This document shows positions 28,143 through 36,900 of a stretch of 64,000 bases of DNA, in pieces. A program made the position numbers and the translations under genes. The notes below the pieces were generated by a model, which was not told where the DNA came from, made no database searches, and worked only from the letters and a program-made list of their open reading frames with translations. The stretch's first letter is position 1, and each line of letters begins with the position of its first letter. Source of the stretch: JAAELZ01 sp965237995 (lineage in GTDB: Bacteria > Pseudomonadota > Gammaproteobacteria > Arenicellales > Poriferihabitantaceae); the NCBI GenBank assembly GCA_965237995.1, contig CBDEGO010000002.1, positions 620,001-684,000 of the forward strand. The letters are read 5' to 3'.

Positions 28143-28203
28143 ATCGGTTACTTAATAAGTACTTCTAGATTAAACTGATCGTAGCACAAGGCTTTAGCGT
28201 GCA

Positions 28204-28971
28204 CTAAGCTAAGGTCCAAATCGCCCTGACTATCAGCATCAACGCTAGCAACGTTAAAACGATCAACACCACTTGTCGATAAGCTTGGTCGCTAGTTCCT
28301 TCAAATTTTCTTGATCCGAGCCAAATCCCAACAAATAGAAATGGAGCGGCGACTAAAGCGCGCCAAAATATCGCCATGGTCATAATGCCATGGAAACTGG
28401 CTGTCACACCCGCATAAATATCGGTGCCAAAAAACACAGCGGTAAGAGATGCGCGCAATACCTGTTTTTTAATCGTAGAGCCTAACAGCAATATAGTCAC
28501 CCACATGCCGCCCATCGCAAGCAAACCATTGGCAAACCCCGAAATGACGCCGATAATAGCCCAGCCTTGGCGGTGGTTGAGATTAAACACAATCCCTTTG
28601 GCAATAAATGTCACGCCTATCAGCAATGCCAATGCGCAGATAACACGCATAGGCTCAATAGCGACGTGCTTGAGAATGGCTTGTCCGAGCGGGATAAATA
28701 TAATGCCACCGGCTAATATCCAAGCAACCATGCGCCAGTTAATATCTTTCCACACCTTAGGGAACATTTGTACACTGGCTACAACTTCCATCAATATGAC
28801 TAAAGGGACTGTCTCTTTAGTCGGCGTAACCAAAGAAAGCCCCGCAACGACGATCGCAGAGAACCCAAAACCAGCATAACCACGGATTACCGCCGCGATG
28901 ACCACCACCATCCACATGGCAAATAATTCTATGTGGTTAAGCTCAGTTAAACTTAAAAGTGAATCTAACAT
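28204..28971 (-). CDS. TauE/SafE-family sulfite/anion exporter
   Basis: The 255-aa polytopic membrane protein has about eight hydrophobic segments and the two internally related TauE motifs (IRGYAGFGFSAIVVAG near the N-terminus, ISGFANGLLAMGGMWV in the middle). Members export sulfite, sulfoacetate or similar organosulfur anions. It starts 4 bp after the stop of the LysE-type gene and is probably co-transcribed with it. Substrate unknown. It is unrelated in detail to the broken TauE gene at 39550. Confidence 0.87.
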   Translation of the reverse strand: MLDSLLSLTELNHIELFAMWMVVVIAAVIRGYAGFGFSAIVVAGLSLVTPTKETVPLVILMEVVASVQMFPKVWKDINWRMVAWILAGGIIFIPLGQAILKHVAIEPMRVICALALLIGVTFIAKGIVFNLNHRQGWAIIGVISGFANGLLAMGGMWVTILLLGSTIKKQVLRASLTAVFFGTDIYAGVTASFHGIMTMAIFWRALVAAPFLFVGIWLGSRKFEGTSDQAYRQVVLIVLTLLALMLIVRAIWTLA

Positions 28972-28975
28972 CGTG

Positions 28976-29593
28976 TCACGCCCTTAACCCGATATACAAG
29001 CCAGCAAAAACCATAATGCTGCCTGATGCTCGATTCAGTTTAATCTGCGCTGATTCAGATTTAAACCTCTGCCGTAAACTACCCGCACCAGCCGCAACGA
29101 TACCTAAGGCGCTCATTACCGCGAGCGCGGTAATCAGTAAAGCCAACACAACGCCAGTCATTGTTAGTTGGGTTAAATTGAGCAAGGTCGGTAAAAATGC
29201 CACGTAAAACAAAATTACCTTCGGGTTTGAAATAGCGATCAAAAACCCTTGCAATAGAGTTTCTAGCCACTCTGTATGCGTTGATGCGACAGCGCCCCAT
29301 TGCGCTCTAGCCTTTGAAGTCCACATTTTGTAACCTAGATAGATAAAGTAAGCTGCACCCAGCAAGCGCACAGCTAAAAATGCCGCACCCCAACTTGCTG
29401 CGAGCTTAGACAAACCAAAAACGGTAAGTAAGATATAACAAGCATCACCTAAGCACATACCTAACCCCAGAGGAATAAACACCGACCACCCCTGATTGAG
29501 CACACGAGCAATCAGCGCAACTACTCCCGGACCCGGAGTGAGCGCAAAAACCATGACAATGAAATAAAAGCTAAGTGCCGTTTGAATAGTCAT
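28976..29593 (-). CDS. LysE/RhtB-family amino-acid exporter
   Basis: The 205-aa inner-membrane protein shows the LysE family pattern: an ALTPGPGVVALIARVLNQGW opening (conserved GPG), six hydrophobic segments and the AISNPKVILFYVAFLP motif in the middle. It exports small amino acids or derivatives. It is the first gene of a two-gene leftward unit with the TauE-type exporter. Confidence 0.88.
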   Translation of the reverse strand: MTIQTALSFYFIVMVFALTPGPGVVALIARVLNQGWSVFIPLGLGMCLGDACYILLTVFGLSKLAASWGAAFLAVRLLGAAYFIYLGYKMWTSKARAQWGAVASTHTEWLETLLQGFLIAISNPKVILFYVAFLPTLLNLTQLTMTGVVLALLITALAVMSALGIVAAGAGSLRQRFKSESAQIKLNRASGSIMVFAGLYIGLRA

Positions 29594-29970
29594 TATTACT
29601 TACTTCAGCAGTATATTCAGTTACTTAGAGGTAACTATAGGAAACGGAAAAAATCACCTAGGGCTTTATGTAGCTGGCAGGTTTTTGCTCTGTTGGGGCA
29701 GTTATTTTTGCACCACGGTTCTATTATTTCTAAGTTCTTGTCTGCGTTAATTCCAACTCCTCATTGCAAAATATGCAGGTTTTACAATGAAAATATATAC
29801 TGGTTTCAACTAATTTAGAATGTGTTTTTAGGTTCGTTGCCTTCAAGAGCGAAATCGACAAAATTTCTAAAATCCCAATACCCTCAACAAAACTGCCACT
29901 CATAGAATAATTGGCAGCCTTGTTTTCCTTCTGATTTGATAGGCTTAAATAAAATAAATAATTTGAAACA
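29594..29970. other. 377-bp intergenic region without a supported gene
   Basis: Two short open frames exist here (plus strand 29582-29818; minus strand 29730-30026) but both overlap flanking genes and have no recognisable composition. A segment TTGCTCTGTTGGGGCAG at about 29685-29701 resembles one edge of the dispersed cassette repeat (compare TTGCCCTGTTGAGGCAG at 47232). I see no other structure. It marks the right edge of the conserved block and the start of the mosaic region. Confidence 0.5.
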
Positions 29971-30900
29971 TTATTCCTTATGATGATTGTCACCAAAATA
30001 AATAATCTGTCGATCCATATCGGCAACCATTTCAGGTGTTAATTTTAGAGTGCCTGTGTCGAGTAACGTATGGTTGGATTGCTTCTTTGTCCATTCTTCC
30101 GCAGAACCTAGTGTTGTCAACGTAATTGAAGCACCCTTGGTAAGATAATGTTCTGGGATGACAACGTGCGGCTTGATACGATTTACGATATCAGTAGCTT
30201 GTTGATAGCTTAATATATGTTGTGAAGAATCTACTGGTAATACCAACACATCTATATCATTTAACGCGGACCAAATATGATCGTTTGGGTTGTGACGGTT
30301 ATCACCCCAAATGGCAATTCTCAATCCTCCGGTTTCCAGCAAATAAATATTGTTATCTAGATGATGATAATTGTCAGGTTCGCATTGCGGTTGACCAAAT
30401 TCAGCCATAGCGTCTGTCCATTTGTACCAACCTGGGGCTTCACAAGTGTGCTTATCAGCTAGCCCAGTTACCCTGACGTCAGAAAATTGATATTGTCCGC
30501 TCATTCTATCAAGGATCATTTGTCCGTTAGGTCGCTCAGTAGCATCATGATCAAAGTGAGCATGAGTAGATAAAATAGCATCTACTTCAATTTCTGGAAA
30601 TTCTTCTGGAAACCATACCCCCCAATACCCAGAAGGGTCGTTTCTCCATGGATCAAACAACATGGTGAGTCCTCCTGGAGAAGTCATCTTGAATGCTGCA
30701 TGACCATAAAAATCAATCGTGACTTCTCCTGGCTTGATAGGGTCTAATACGCCAGCTTTTTGTTTTGAGATTATTTCATTATTATTTTTTACTTGTTTCC
30801 AGGCTGTTGGCCCAGCATTGGCGTTACTCATTAGGATAACAAAACATAATGCACCAAAAGAGAGCACTGTACGTTTAATCAGGTTGAATGTTGAATGCAT
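29971..30900 (-). CDS. Exported metallo-beta-lactamase-fold hydrolase
   Basis: The 309-aa product has a signal peptide ending near SNANA-GPT and an MBL fold with the metal ligands THAHFDHDA (residues about 115-123), IAIWGDNRH and PEHYLTKG. It is closest to the UlaG-like/COG2220 group of metal-dependent hydrolases, and its substrate is unknown. I place the start at the ATG at 30900, preceded by GGAGGATATA; a TTG 12 bp upstream overlaps this Shine-Dalgarno. It is predicted to be periplasmic. Confidence 0.83.
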   Translation of the reverse strand: MHSTFNLIKRTVLSFGALCFVILMSNANAGPTAWKQVKNNNEIISKQKAGVLDPIKPGEVTIDFYGHAAFKMTSPGGLTMLFDPWRNDPSGYWGVWFPEEFPEIEVDAILSTHAHFDHDATERPNGQMILDRMSGQYQFSDVRVTGLADKHTCEAPGWYKWTDAMAEFGQPQCEPDNYHHLDNNIYLLETGGLRIAIWGDNRHNPNDHIWSALNDIDVLVLPVDSSQHILSYQQATDIVNRIKPHVVIPEHYLTKGASITLTTLGSAEEWTKKQSNHTLLDTGTLKLTPEMVADMDRQIIYFGDNHHKE

Positions 30901-31032
30901 TATATCCTCCAATAATTGTGGTTTGACTCAGTATAATTGTACAGTATTACAAACACTACTGCCGACACTTCACCCAGCGTAACGGATGCCTTTAAACTGC
31001 AATTTATTAAGGGCGAGTGTAATGGTTAGGTT

Positions 31033-31420
31033 TCAATTGCCTTCATTGAACGGCTTCACTCCCATAATGTTGATCATTCGGCTGATATTGTAAGCCAATA
31101 CGTGTAACCACATTTCAGGCCCTACATTCTTTAGCCGTCTCGTCTTGAAGTGAGCCATACTCATCCACGGTTTTATCGTACCAAACGGATGTTCAATAGT
31201 TTGCTTCCCTAGCTGCATCATCGTTAGGTTGGCCTCTATTTTACGTTCGTGGATTTCGATTACCTTTCCGTGCTCCTAACGCGTAACTCGTCTTTCCTTG
31301 CCTGTAATACACATCAACTACAAAGCACAACTACCGCAGTTCTTGCCCTAAGTAACGGTAACATCAATGCATCCTCAGTTATGGTCTTCGTTTGCCTTAG
31401 TAACTGCTCACCAGCAGAAC
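31033..31420 (-). pseudogene. IS1182-family transposase remnant
   Basis: Reading leftward, the conserved C-terminal part IEHPFGTIKPWMSMAHFKTRRL and then MWLHVLAYNISRMINIMGV is intact. Upstream in the same frame ITGKERRVTR is followed by a TAG where a tryptophan codon (RW-EH) is expected, and further back KNCGSCAL is again interrupted by stops and frame changes. No inverted ends were found. It is clearly the decayed 3' end of an IS1182-type transposase gene. Confidence 0.85.
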
Positions 31421-31428
31421 ATCGATAT

Positions 31429-31779
31429 TTAAATTAAGGCACCATCATATACTTCATAAGGTATTGCTGGAGCATCTACATTTGATAAGCATCCGATATT
31501 AATACGATAATGCTCAGGTTTACTCATCGTTTGATGGAAAGTATAGATACCACATTGGTTGCAAAAATAATGCTGTGCTACTTTACTACGAAACTCATAG
31601 GCTGACAGTGATTCACCTACGGTAGTAATTTTTATTTTACTTGGAGCAACTGAATATACTGTCATAACAGCTCCCTTCTTTAGGCAGATTGAACAGTTGC
31701 AGCGTAACCCCGACTCTATTTTATCACCTTCAAATTCAAACTTAATTGAACCGCAATGGCAGCTTCCTTTATGTAACAT
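31429..31779 (-). CDS. GFA-domain zinc protein (glutathione-dependent formaldehyde-activating-like)
   Basis: The 116-aa protein has the GFA zinc-binding pattern: GSCHCGSIKFEF, CNCSICLKKGA and FCNQCGIYTFH. Proteins with this fold are mostly uncharacterised; the founding member binds S-hydroxymethylglutathione. A second GFA protein is encoded at 33049 but the two are clearly diverged. A degenerate copy of the dispersed promoter-like repeat lies 12 bp upstream (31791-31820). Confidence 0.87.
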   Translation of the reverse strand: MLHKGSCHCGSIKFEFEGDKIESGLRCNCSICLKKGAVMTVYSVAPSKIKITTVGESLSAYEFRSKVAQHYFCNQCGIYTFHQTMSKPEHYRINIGCLSNVDAPAIPYEVYDGALI

Positions 31780-31790
31780 TGATTAAAGCA

Positions 31791-31820
31791 CCTATGTTTT
31801 TATTGTGGGTAATTTCAAAC
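31791..31820 (-). repeat. Dispersed cassette repeat, degenerate copy
   Basis: On the minus strand TTGAAA, 16 bp and CATAGG align with the TTGACT-N17-CATACT core of the repeat copies at 33494, 42610, 47186 and 47841, with the AAAAACATA stretch conserved. The upstream TTGCC box is not recognisable. It lies just upstream of the GFA gene. Confidence 0.4.
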
Positions 31821-31861
31821 TCAAAAATAATGATTAACGGATAGTCGTTTACCCAAAACCG

Positions 31862-32272
31862 TCATTGATTTTTATATTGATGGAGTCTTGATTCACTGAT
31901 TGTAAAACCTAATTTTTGATAAAACCCGCTGACTTTATCAGGGCAATACAATTCAAAACTTTTAACTTCTTTTAACGTTGGACTATTAAAAATATGCTGC
32001 ATGATCTCTTTACCTAACCCGACGTCACGATAGTTAGGTTTTACAATAACATCATAGATTACCGCCTTAAATGTGAAGTCAGTTAGCACTCTTGCAAATC
32101 CAGATAAAACTCCATTTGAGTCAAGAGCACCGATCACAATATCAAAATGTTTAATCACTTTTTCTACCTGTGACATAGTCCGACTCGCACACCACCATTC
32201 ATTTTTCATGAGTGCAGATACTTCATCAATTTGAGATTGTGTGAACTGATTAATCCAAGTGATATTCATCAA
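31862..32272 (-). CDS. GNAT-family N-acetyltransferase
   Basis: A 136-aa single-domain acetyltransferase. The acetyl-CoA-binding motif is YRDVGLGKEIMQHI (about residues 83-96), preceded by the beta-4 strand AVIYDVIVKPN and followed by the FYQKLGFTIS motif. The substrate cannot be deduced. It belongs to the leftward string of small genes typical of gene-cassette regions. Confidence 0.85.
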   Translation of the reverse strand: MMNITWINQFTQSQIDEVSALMKNEWWCASRTMSQVEKVIKHFDIVIGALDSNGVLSGFARVLTDFTFKAVIYDVIVKPNYRDVGLGKEIMQHIFNSPTLKEVKSFELYCPDKVSGFYQKLGFTISESRLHQYKNQ

Positions 32273-32357
32273 ATATTAGTGCTTTGGGATGTGCTGCAAA
32301 TTAAGCTCACTGACCGTAAAGTCGCGAATTAGATAGATTATTTAGTCTATCAAAAAA

Positions 32358-33040
32358 CTAGGCTAGCGCTTTTTTAACAGCTTCTTCCGCGTGAATAGCT
32401 GTGGTGTCAAACAGAGTAACACTTGTATGTTTCTGTTGAACTAGCAGTACGATTTCAGTGCACCCCTCTATTACGCCTTCTGCTCCATCATTTTCAAGCT
32501 GCTCGATGATGCGCAAGTACTCAGCTCTCGAGCTTTCTCTTACTTTGCCCAAACATAGCTCCTCATATATTATTCTGTGAACAATCTCCCTATCTTCTTC
32601 AGAAGGCACCAATACATTCAAACCTCTTTGTTCAAGACGACCTTTATAAAAGTCCTGTTCCATGGTGAATTTTGTACCTAACAGACCAACAGTCTTTAAT
32701 CTTGAATACGAGTTGCTGTAGCGTCTGCTAAGTGAAGCAACGGAATGTTAATTGCCGACTGAATCTCTGCGGCAACTTTATGCATTGTATTTGTGCATAT
32801 AAGCAAAAAATCTGCACCCGCTGCTTCGATCTGACTCGCTTTCTTCGCAAGTATATCTGCCGCACCAGCCCAATCACCTTGATGCTGGAGTTCTTCTATT
32901 TCTTGAAAGTTTACGCTCACCATTGCTATTGACGCTGAACTCAGACCACCCAATGCCTGCTTTGTTTCTTCGTTGATCATGCGATAGTACAGCTCTGTAC
33001 TTTCCCAACTCATTCCGCCTAGTAGACCAATGGTTTTCAT
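32358..33040 (-). pseudogene. Aspartate/glutamate racemase-family gene, frameshifted
   Basis: Two adjacent open frames make one racemase of normal length (about 228 aa). The upstream part begins KTIGLLGGMSWESTELYYR and contains CTNTMHK (first catalytic cysteine), ending in ATRIQD. The downstream part resumes as KTVGLLGTKFTMEQDFYK and contains GCTEI (second cysteine). The reading frame changes near 32690 at GATTAAAGACTG. Both active-site cysteines survive, so the break is probably recent, or it could be an assembly error. Confidence 0.8.
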
Positions 33041-33048
33041 ATTTATAG

Positions 33049-33465
33049 CTACTTAGAAGTTAGTGCTTGCTGTTCAGATGAACCAGTAACATTTACAATA
33101 TTTCTAAAATTACATAGTTCCGAACGTTTCCAAATTTGACTTGTAGGTCTAATCTCTTTGCGGGTTTTCAATGCGCCAAGTCGTATAAAAAGAAACTCAG
33201 GCTTTACGTCTACAGAAGAATAAATAGGGGTTCCACAAGAAGGGCAAAATGCTTGAACTCGCACATCGCCACTATCAGCTGTTTTTCCATAAAATTTTAA
33301 TTCGCCTCGTAACAGGTTAAAAGACGCAGCTTTCGTCTTTAAAGTCACTCTGTAGGGCGAACCCGACAATACTTGACAATCTTCACAGTGGCATACAATT
33401 ACTTCATCTGAAACCTCAGCCAAAAATTGAATATCGCCACAGTGGCACGAACCATTTTTCTCCAC
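33049..33465 (-). CDS. GFA-domain zinc protein, second copy
   Basis: The 138-aa protein has the same zinc-binding layout as the GFA protein at 31429 (GSCHCGDIQF, CHCEDCQVLSG, FCPSCGTPIYS) but low identity to it. Function unknown beyond the fold. The dispersed repeat copy at 33494-33545 lies about 28 bp upstream and offers a TTGACT-N17-CATACT promoter directed into this gene. Confidence 0.87.
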   Translation of the reverse strand: MEKNGSCHCGDIQFLAEVSDEVIVCHCEDCQVLSGSPYRVTLKTKAASFNLLRGELKFYGKTADSGDVRVQAFCPSCGTPIYSSVDVKPEFLFIRLGALKTRKEIRPTSQIWKRSELCNFRNIVNVTGSSEQQALTSK

Positions 33466-33749
33466 TTTTAATATTTAGCGAACGTAAATGATAAGTATGT
33501 TTTTGCCTATTGCTAAAGTCAAGCACAACGGGTGCTTGATTGCTCATTTCTACTGATCTTGCAATCCAAATTTCCTTATTAACTATCTGTTCTTTTAATT
33601 CAGCTGCTTTAGGTTTTTGTGCCCATACATTCGGCCCTTCTTCAGATATAGCAGAAAGTGCATCTTTCATTATTGCTGATTGTCTTACCCTTACATACTT
33701 CATCAAGGTCGCTAAAACTAGTCAACTCGATATTAAAATCCATAGTCAT
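33416..33749 (-). pseudogene. Small unrecognised gene, probably frameshifted
   Basis: From the ATG codons at 33749/33743 the frame reads MDFNIELTSFSDLDEV and then drifts to a stop. In another frame the text continues MKYVRVRQSAIMKDALSAIS to ARSVEMSNQAPVVLDFS. The junction near 33708 suggests one gene of about 100 aa with an indel. I do not recognise the family. Its 3' end runs through the dispersed repeat and overlaps the GFA gene, as cassette genes often do at their recombination site. Confidence 0.45.
33494..33545 (-). repeat. Dispersed cassette repeat, copy 1
   Basis: Plus-strand pattern TATGTTTTTG, N9, AAAGTCAAG, N16, TTGC. On the minus strand this reads as TTGACT, 17 bp, CATACT, an almost ideal sigma-70 promoter aimed at the GFA gene, with GTTGTGC just before it resembling an integron R' box. 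TCAAGCA/TGCTTGA forms a perfect 7-bp stem inside. Confidence 0.65.
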
Positions 33750-33757
33750 ATATAGAA

Positions 33758-33864
33758 TAAATCAAATAGTTAATGCAGGGTTTTGGTACGTTATAAGTTT
33801 GTCAGTATAAGTAGAAAACCTGAAATACAAAGTAACAACAAGATCACTACTCTAAATTGATAAT
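33758..33864 (+). repeat. 107-bp direct repeat, left copy
   Basis: Identical to 39517-39623 except for one base (A versus G near 33818). In the right copy this sequence is the last 74 bp of the TauE-like gene plus its downstream flank; here it is a detached fragment. The two copies bracket the 1598-aa gene and the decayed IS copy. Confidence 0.95.
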
Positions 33865-33906
33865 TGACCTGACAATTGTCCACCAAACAGGCAACTGTCA
33901 GGCCAA
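33864..33906. terminator. Strong imperfect hairpin abutting the left direct repeat
   Basis: TTGACCTGACAATTG and CAACTGTCAGGCCAA (13 of 15 pairs) flank a 13-nt loop, directly at the edge of the 107-bp repeat and just downstream of the 1598-aa gene. A weak T-rich run follows on the minus strand. It could be the gene's terminator or a boundary structure of the inserted unit. Confidence 0.5.
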
Positions 33907-33939
33907 TTCCGCACAAGCTCGTCCTAAATTCATGAGAAC

Positions 33940-36900
33940 TTATTGTTTCTCTTCTGTCACTTTCTTCTTGTCATCATCTAAGTAACCTGGGGCGTATGTT
34001 TTTGACCATGTTGTGTATTGTGCCACGCTTTGAATATCAGCCCTAAGTCCCACCTTGCCATTTAATTTATTCAAAACTTTACGAAGCTTTGACTCTTTTT
34101 TGATTGATGCTGCCACTTCCGATTCCAGATCAGCAGCTGGCGCTGCTTCTAATTCAGGATTTGGCGAAATACCACTGCCGTCACCAGCCAAAGGTGCATG
34201 AGCACCTACGGGGTTGGCTCCTTCCTCAATGAAAGAAGTTTCTGCTTCTTCACTTACTGGTTCAGATCCCTCTGGGTCAGTCTTACTTTTTGAGCCTGCT
34301 TTAAGAAAACCATCTAAACTAAAGGTAAAGGAATGCCAAAAATCTAACTGAAAAAGACCTGACATAAGAGATTGGTCAAGTGCTATTATACCTATATCAG
34401 TCGCAGTGATTGCATCAAGTCGCTCAACACCTCCTAGGACTAAACCTACATCGGCGGCAATGACTGAAACTGCTTCTGTGGTTAACAAAGTTATCCAAGC
34501 CTCTTTATTCTTTAGTGGAGTAGATATCTTGTAGCCAGCCTCTGTTCCCAAAGCCAGCTCAGCATATGCAGCCTGTGAGCCACCGAATAACTTGCCTGGC
34601 AGATTAGCACCCATTTGGAGTTCAATCCTTGGTATAAGCGCTTGGATATAGCGTCCCTCACTAGCCCTAGTTACCCATTTACACTCTCCATATTGAGTAG
34701 CAGGATCAGTACAAGAAATGTATTTTGGCAAGGTTTCGCTTGGGCTTAAACCAGTATTAAGTTCCCTAAGCCTCTGTATCGGTATTTCTACGCCAATATT
34801 TTCTATCAAGGAAGCCCCACCGCCAACATCTAACTTATCCGATGATGCTGCTGGGCGGAATTTTTTGTTTGGATCTAAAGTTGCAGCCACGTCAGTGTGT
34901 AAAGTTGCATGCAATATTAATGTAAGGACATTATTGTCTGGATTAGTTTTATCCTTTGTGAAAGGGTTATCCATGCTCCTCATGAAAGGATTAAACAAAA
35001 TAATTTGTGCCAAATATGCTTCCTGAAATGGAGAGCCCTCAATGGGAGACACTGTTATACCAAGGTGGTAAATTTGGTATGCAGACATATTTAACTCGCC
35101 TAAGGTATCCCCAAAAGCAGCAGGCTGAGGGTAATAGTACATATAAGCAGACGATGCTTGTGATTGCGCACTATCAAAAAGCACTTCTTCTCTATGTCCA
35201 TGCCTTACCATTTTATCTTCTTTGGTTAATCTTTGGGCAAACCAAGATGAATCACCTTTCCATGTATAATTCAAGAACGCATCTCTTGCTCGTCCTCCAG
35301 CATCACCATACTCTTCACATACAATCGCACCTGAGAAACGTACATCAGGGGCATTGCACTTGTCTTGGGTAATAAATCTATAAGCTCCATGAAATAGCTC
35401 TTCTAAATAATAGAAACTTAGCTTCTCATTAATATTTTTAAAATTACCCAACGATTCAGTCAATAGATTCTCATTGAGTAAGATAATGGCTTCCCCACCC
35501 TGCGGTTGCTGATTAAAGGTAAACATAAAACCAGACTTTTTCGCTTTTAACACCTCGTCTCCTACAAAATGTGGCCGACGTAATGTTTCATTTTCAAAGG
35601 ATGTAAGGTAGCTTAACAACTGCTTTTCTGTTTCACTGAGGGAGTGCTGATCACCATTTTCCCCTACCGTTTGTTCTTCTGATACTCCAGTAAGTTGCTG
35701 GTAGAAGGCTTTGAAAAAGCTCAACTTGTTCGTTTCATCCAACACTTTGTCATAAATTGAAGAAGCATGATCACTATCAGTTACGCGGGTTTGTAGATGA
35801 TTTTTAAGTTCTAACTTATCATTTTCATTCAACTTCGACAGAACATATTTAGTAGGGTATAAGGTCTCTAAATAAAGTTCAGGATCCCTACACAAGTCGT
35901 TTAATTCATGTAAACCTTCAGCCTTCCAGTCTTTTAACTGCGCACTGCGTTCGATCAAATCTTTAAATGCCTCTGTAATTGACTGTTCAGCGTTCACTGC
36001 AAAGGCTTCTATTAACCATTTATCTCCATAAAAACTCACCTTTTCAAATTCACCTTGCGCATTTATTTGAGAAAAGCAAACTTTTGGAAGTTCAAAAGTA
36101 ATCGGTGCATTCGGATTTTTGGATCTATGCGGTTTAAGACGAGGTTTAGGCACGTTTCCCCAGGGATCTATGGTTATATTTGATGGCAATCCATCATAGT
36201 AAAGGCTGAATAAACCCACACTTTGAACAGAACGGGATCCTGAGTAAGTCGTCTTCTCAGTAACTGCTAGATCATCCCCAAAGAATCGTTGAGTGCCGGA
36301 GCGATCATCGGGTAGAGTGTGAACCATCATTTTGATTTGTGCATCGTAAGATCCATAGGTAGCCAGTAACTCATATATTGCCAAAGGGTCATAAAGGTCC
36401 TTCAAGTACGGCAAGTACGGGTTAGGATAATAAACAAGTATGTCTTGCTGATTAACCCCGTCTAACCATATCGTACGTTTGGAAACAGGTAAGTTGGTAT
36501 TAAAATCTAGCAATAGCTCTTTTCTTTTGCGATTAATAAAGTCTTTAAAATAATATGGATCAAAGGCACCAACTGACGTAGGTAACGTCAGCCCAGTCTC
36601 TGCTAAATATTTCAGTACTCCGTAATTAGTGTTAACGGTTTGATTGTTAAGAGCAATATTTTCTTCTAATTTCCAAAAGTGAGGGTTATAGTTAGCATTT
36701 TTGCTCAATAGATGAGGCGAATCATAGGCATGTGCATTCGCAATAACACCAACGATACCATCTCGAGGTATTTTATTGCTTACAGGCTTAGTTTGATCAT
36801 CACCTTTGGATATTTTGTCATAAAGCCCTGCCGATTTTAAGGCATTAAACAAAGGATCGATGGAACCATGGTATAGATCATCAATGAGCTCCGACTGCCA

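Noticed and set aside
29685..29701. Further copy of the dispersed repeat in the 29.6-kb gap
   Set aside because: Only the TTGCxCTGTTGxGGCAG edge matches; the AAAGTCAA box and promoter part are missing.
29582..30026. Two open frames of 78 and 98 aa around the 377-bp gap
   Set aside because: Both overlap neighbouring real genes, lack ribosome-binding sites and have no protein-like conservation signals.
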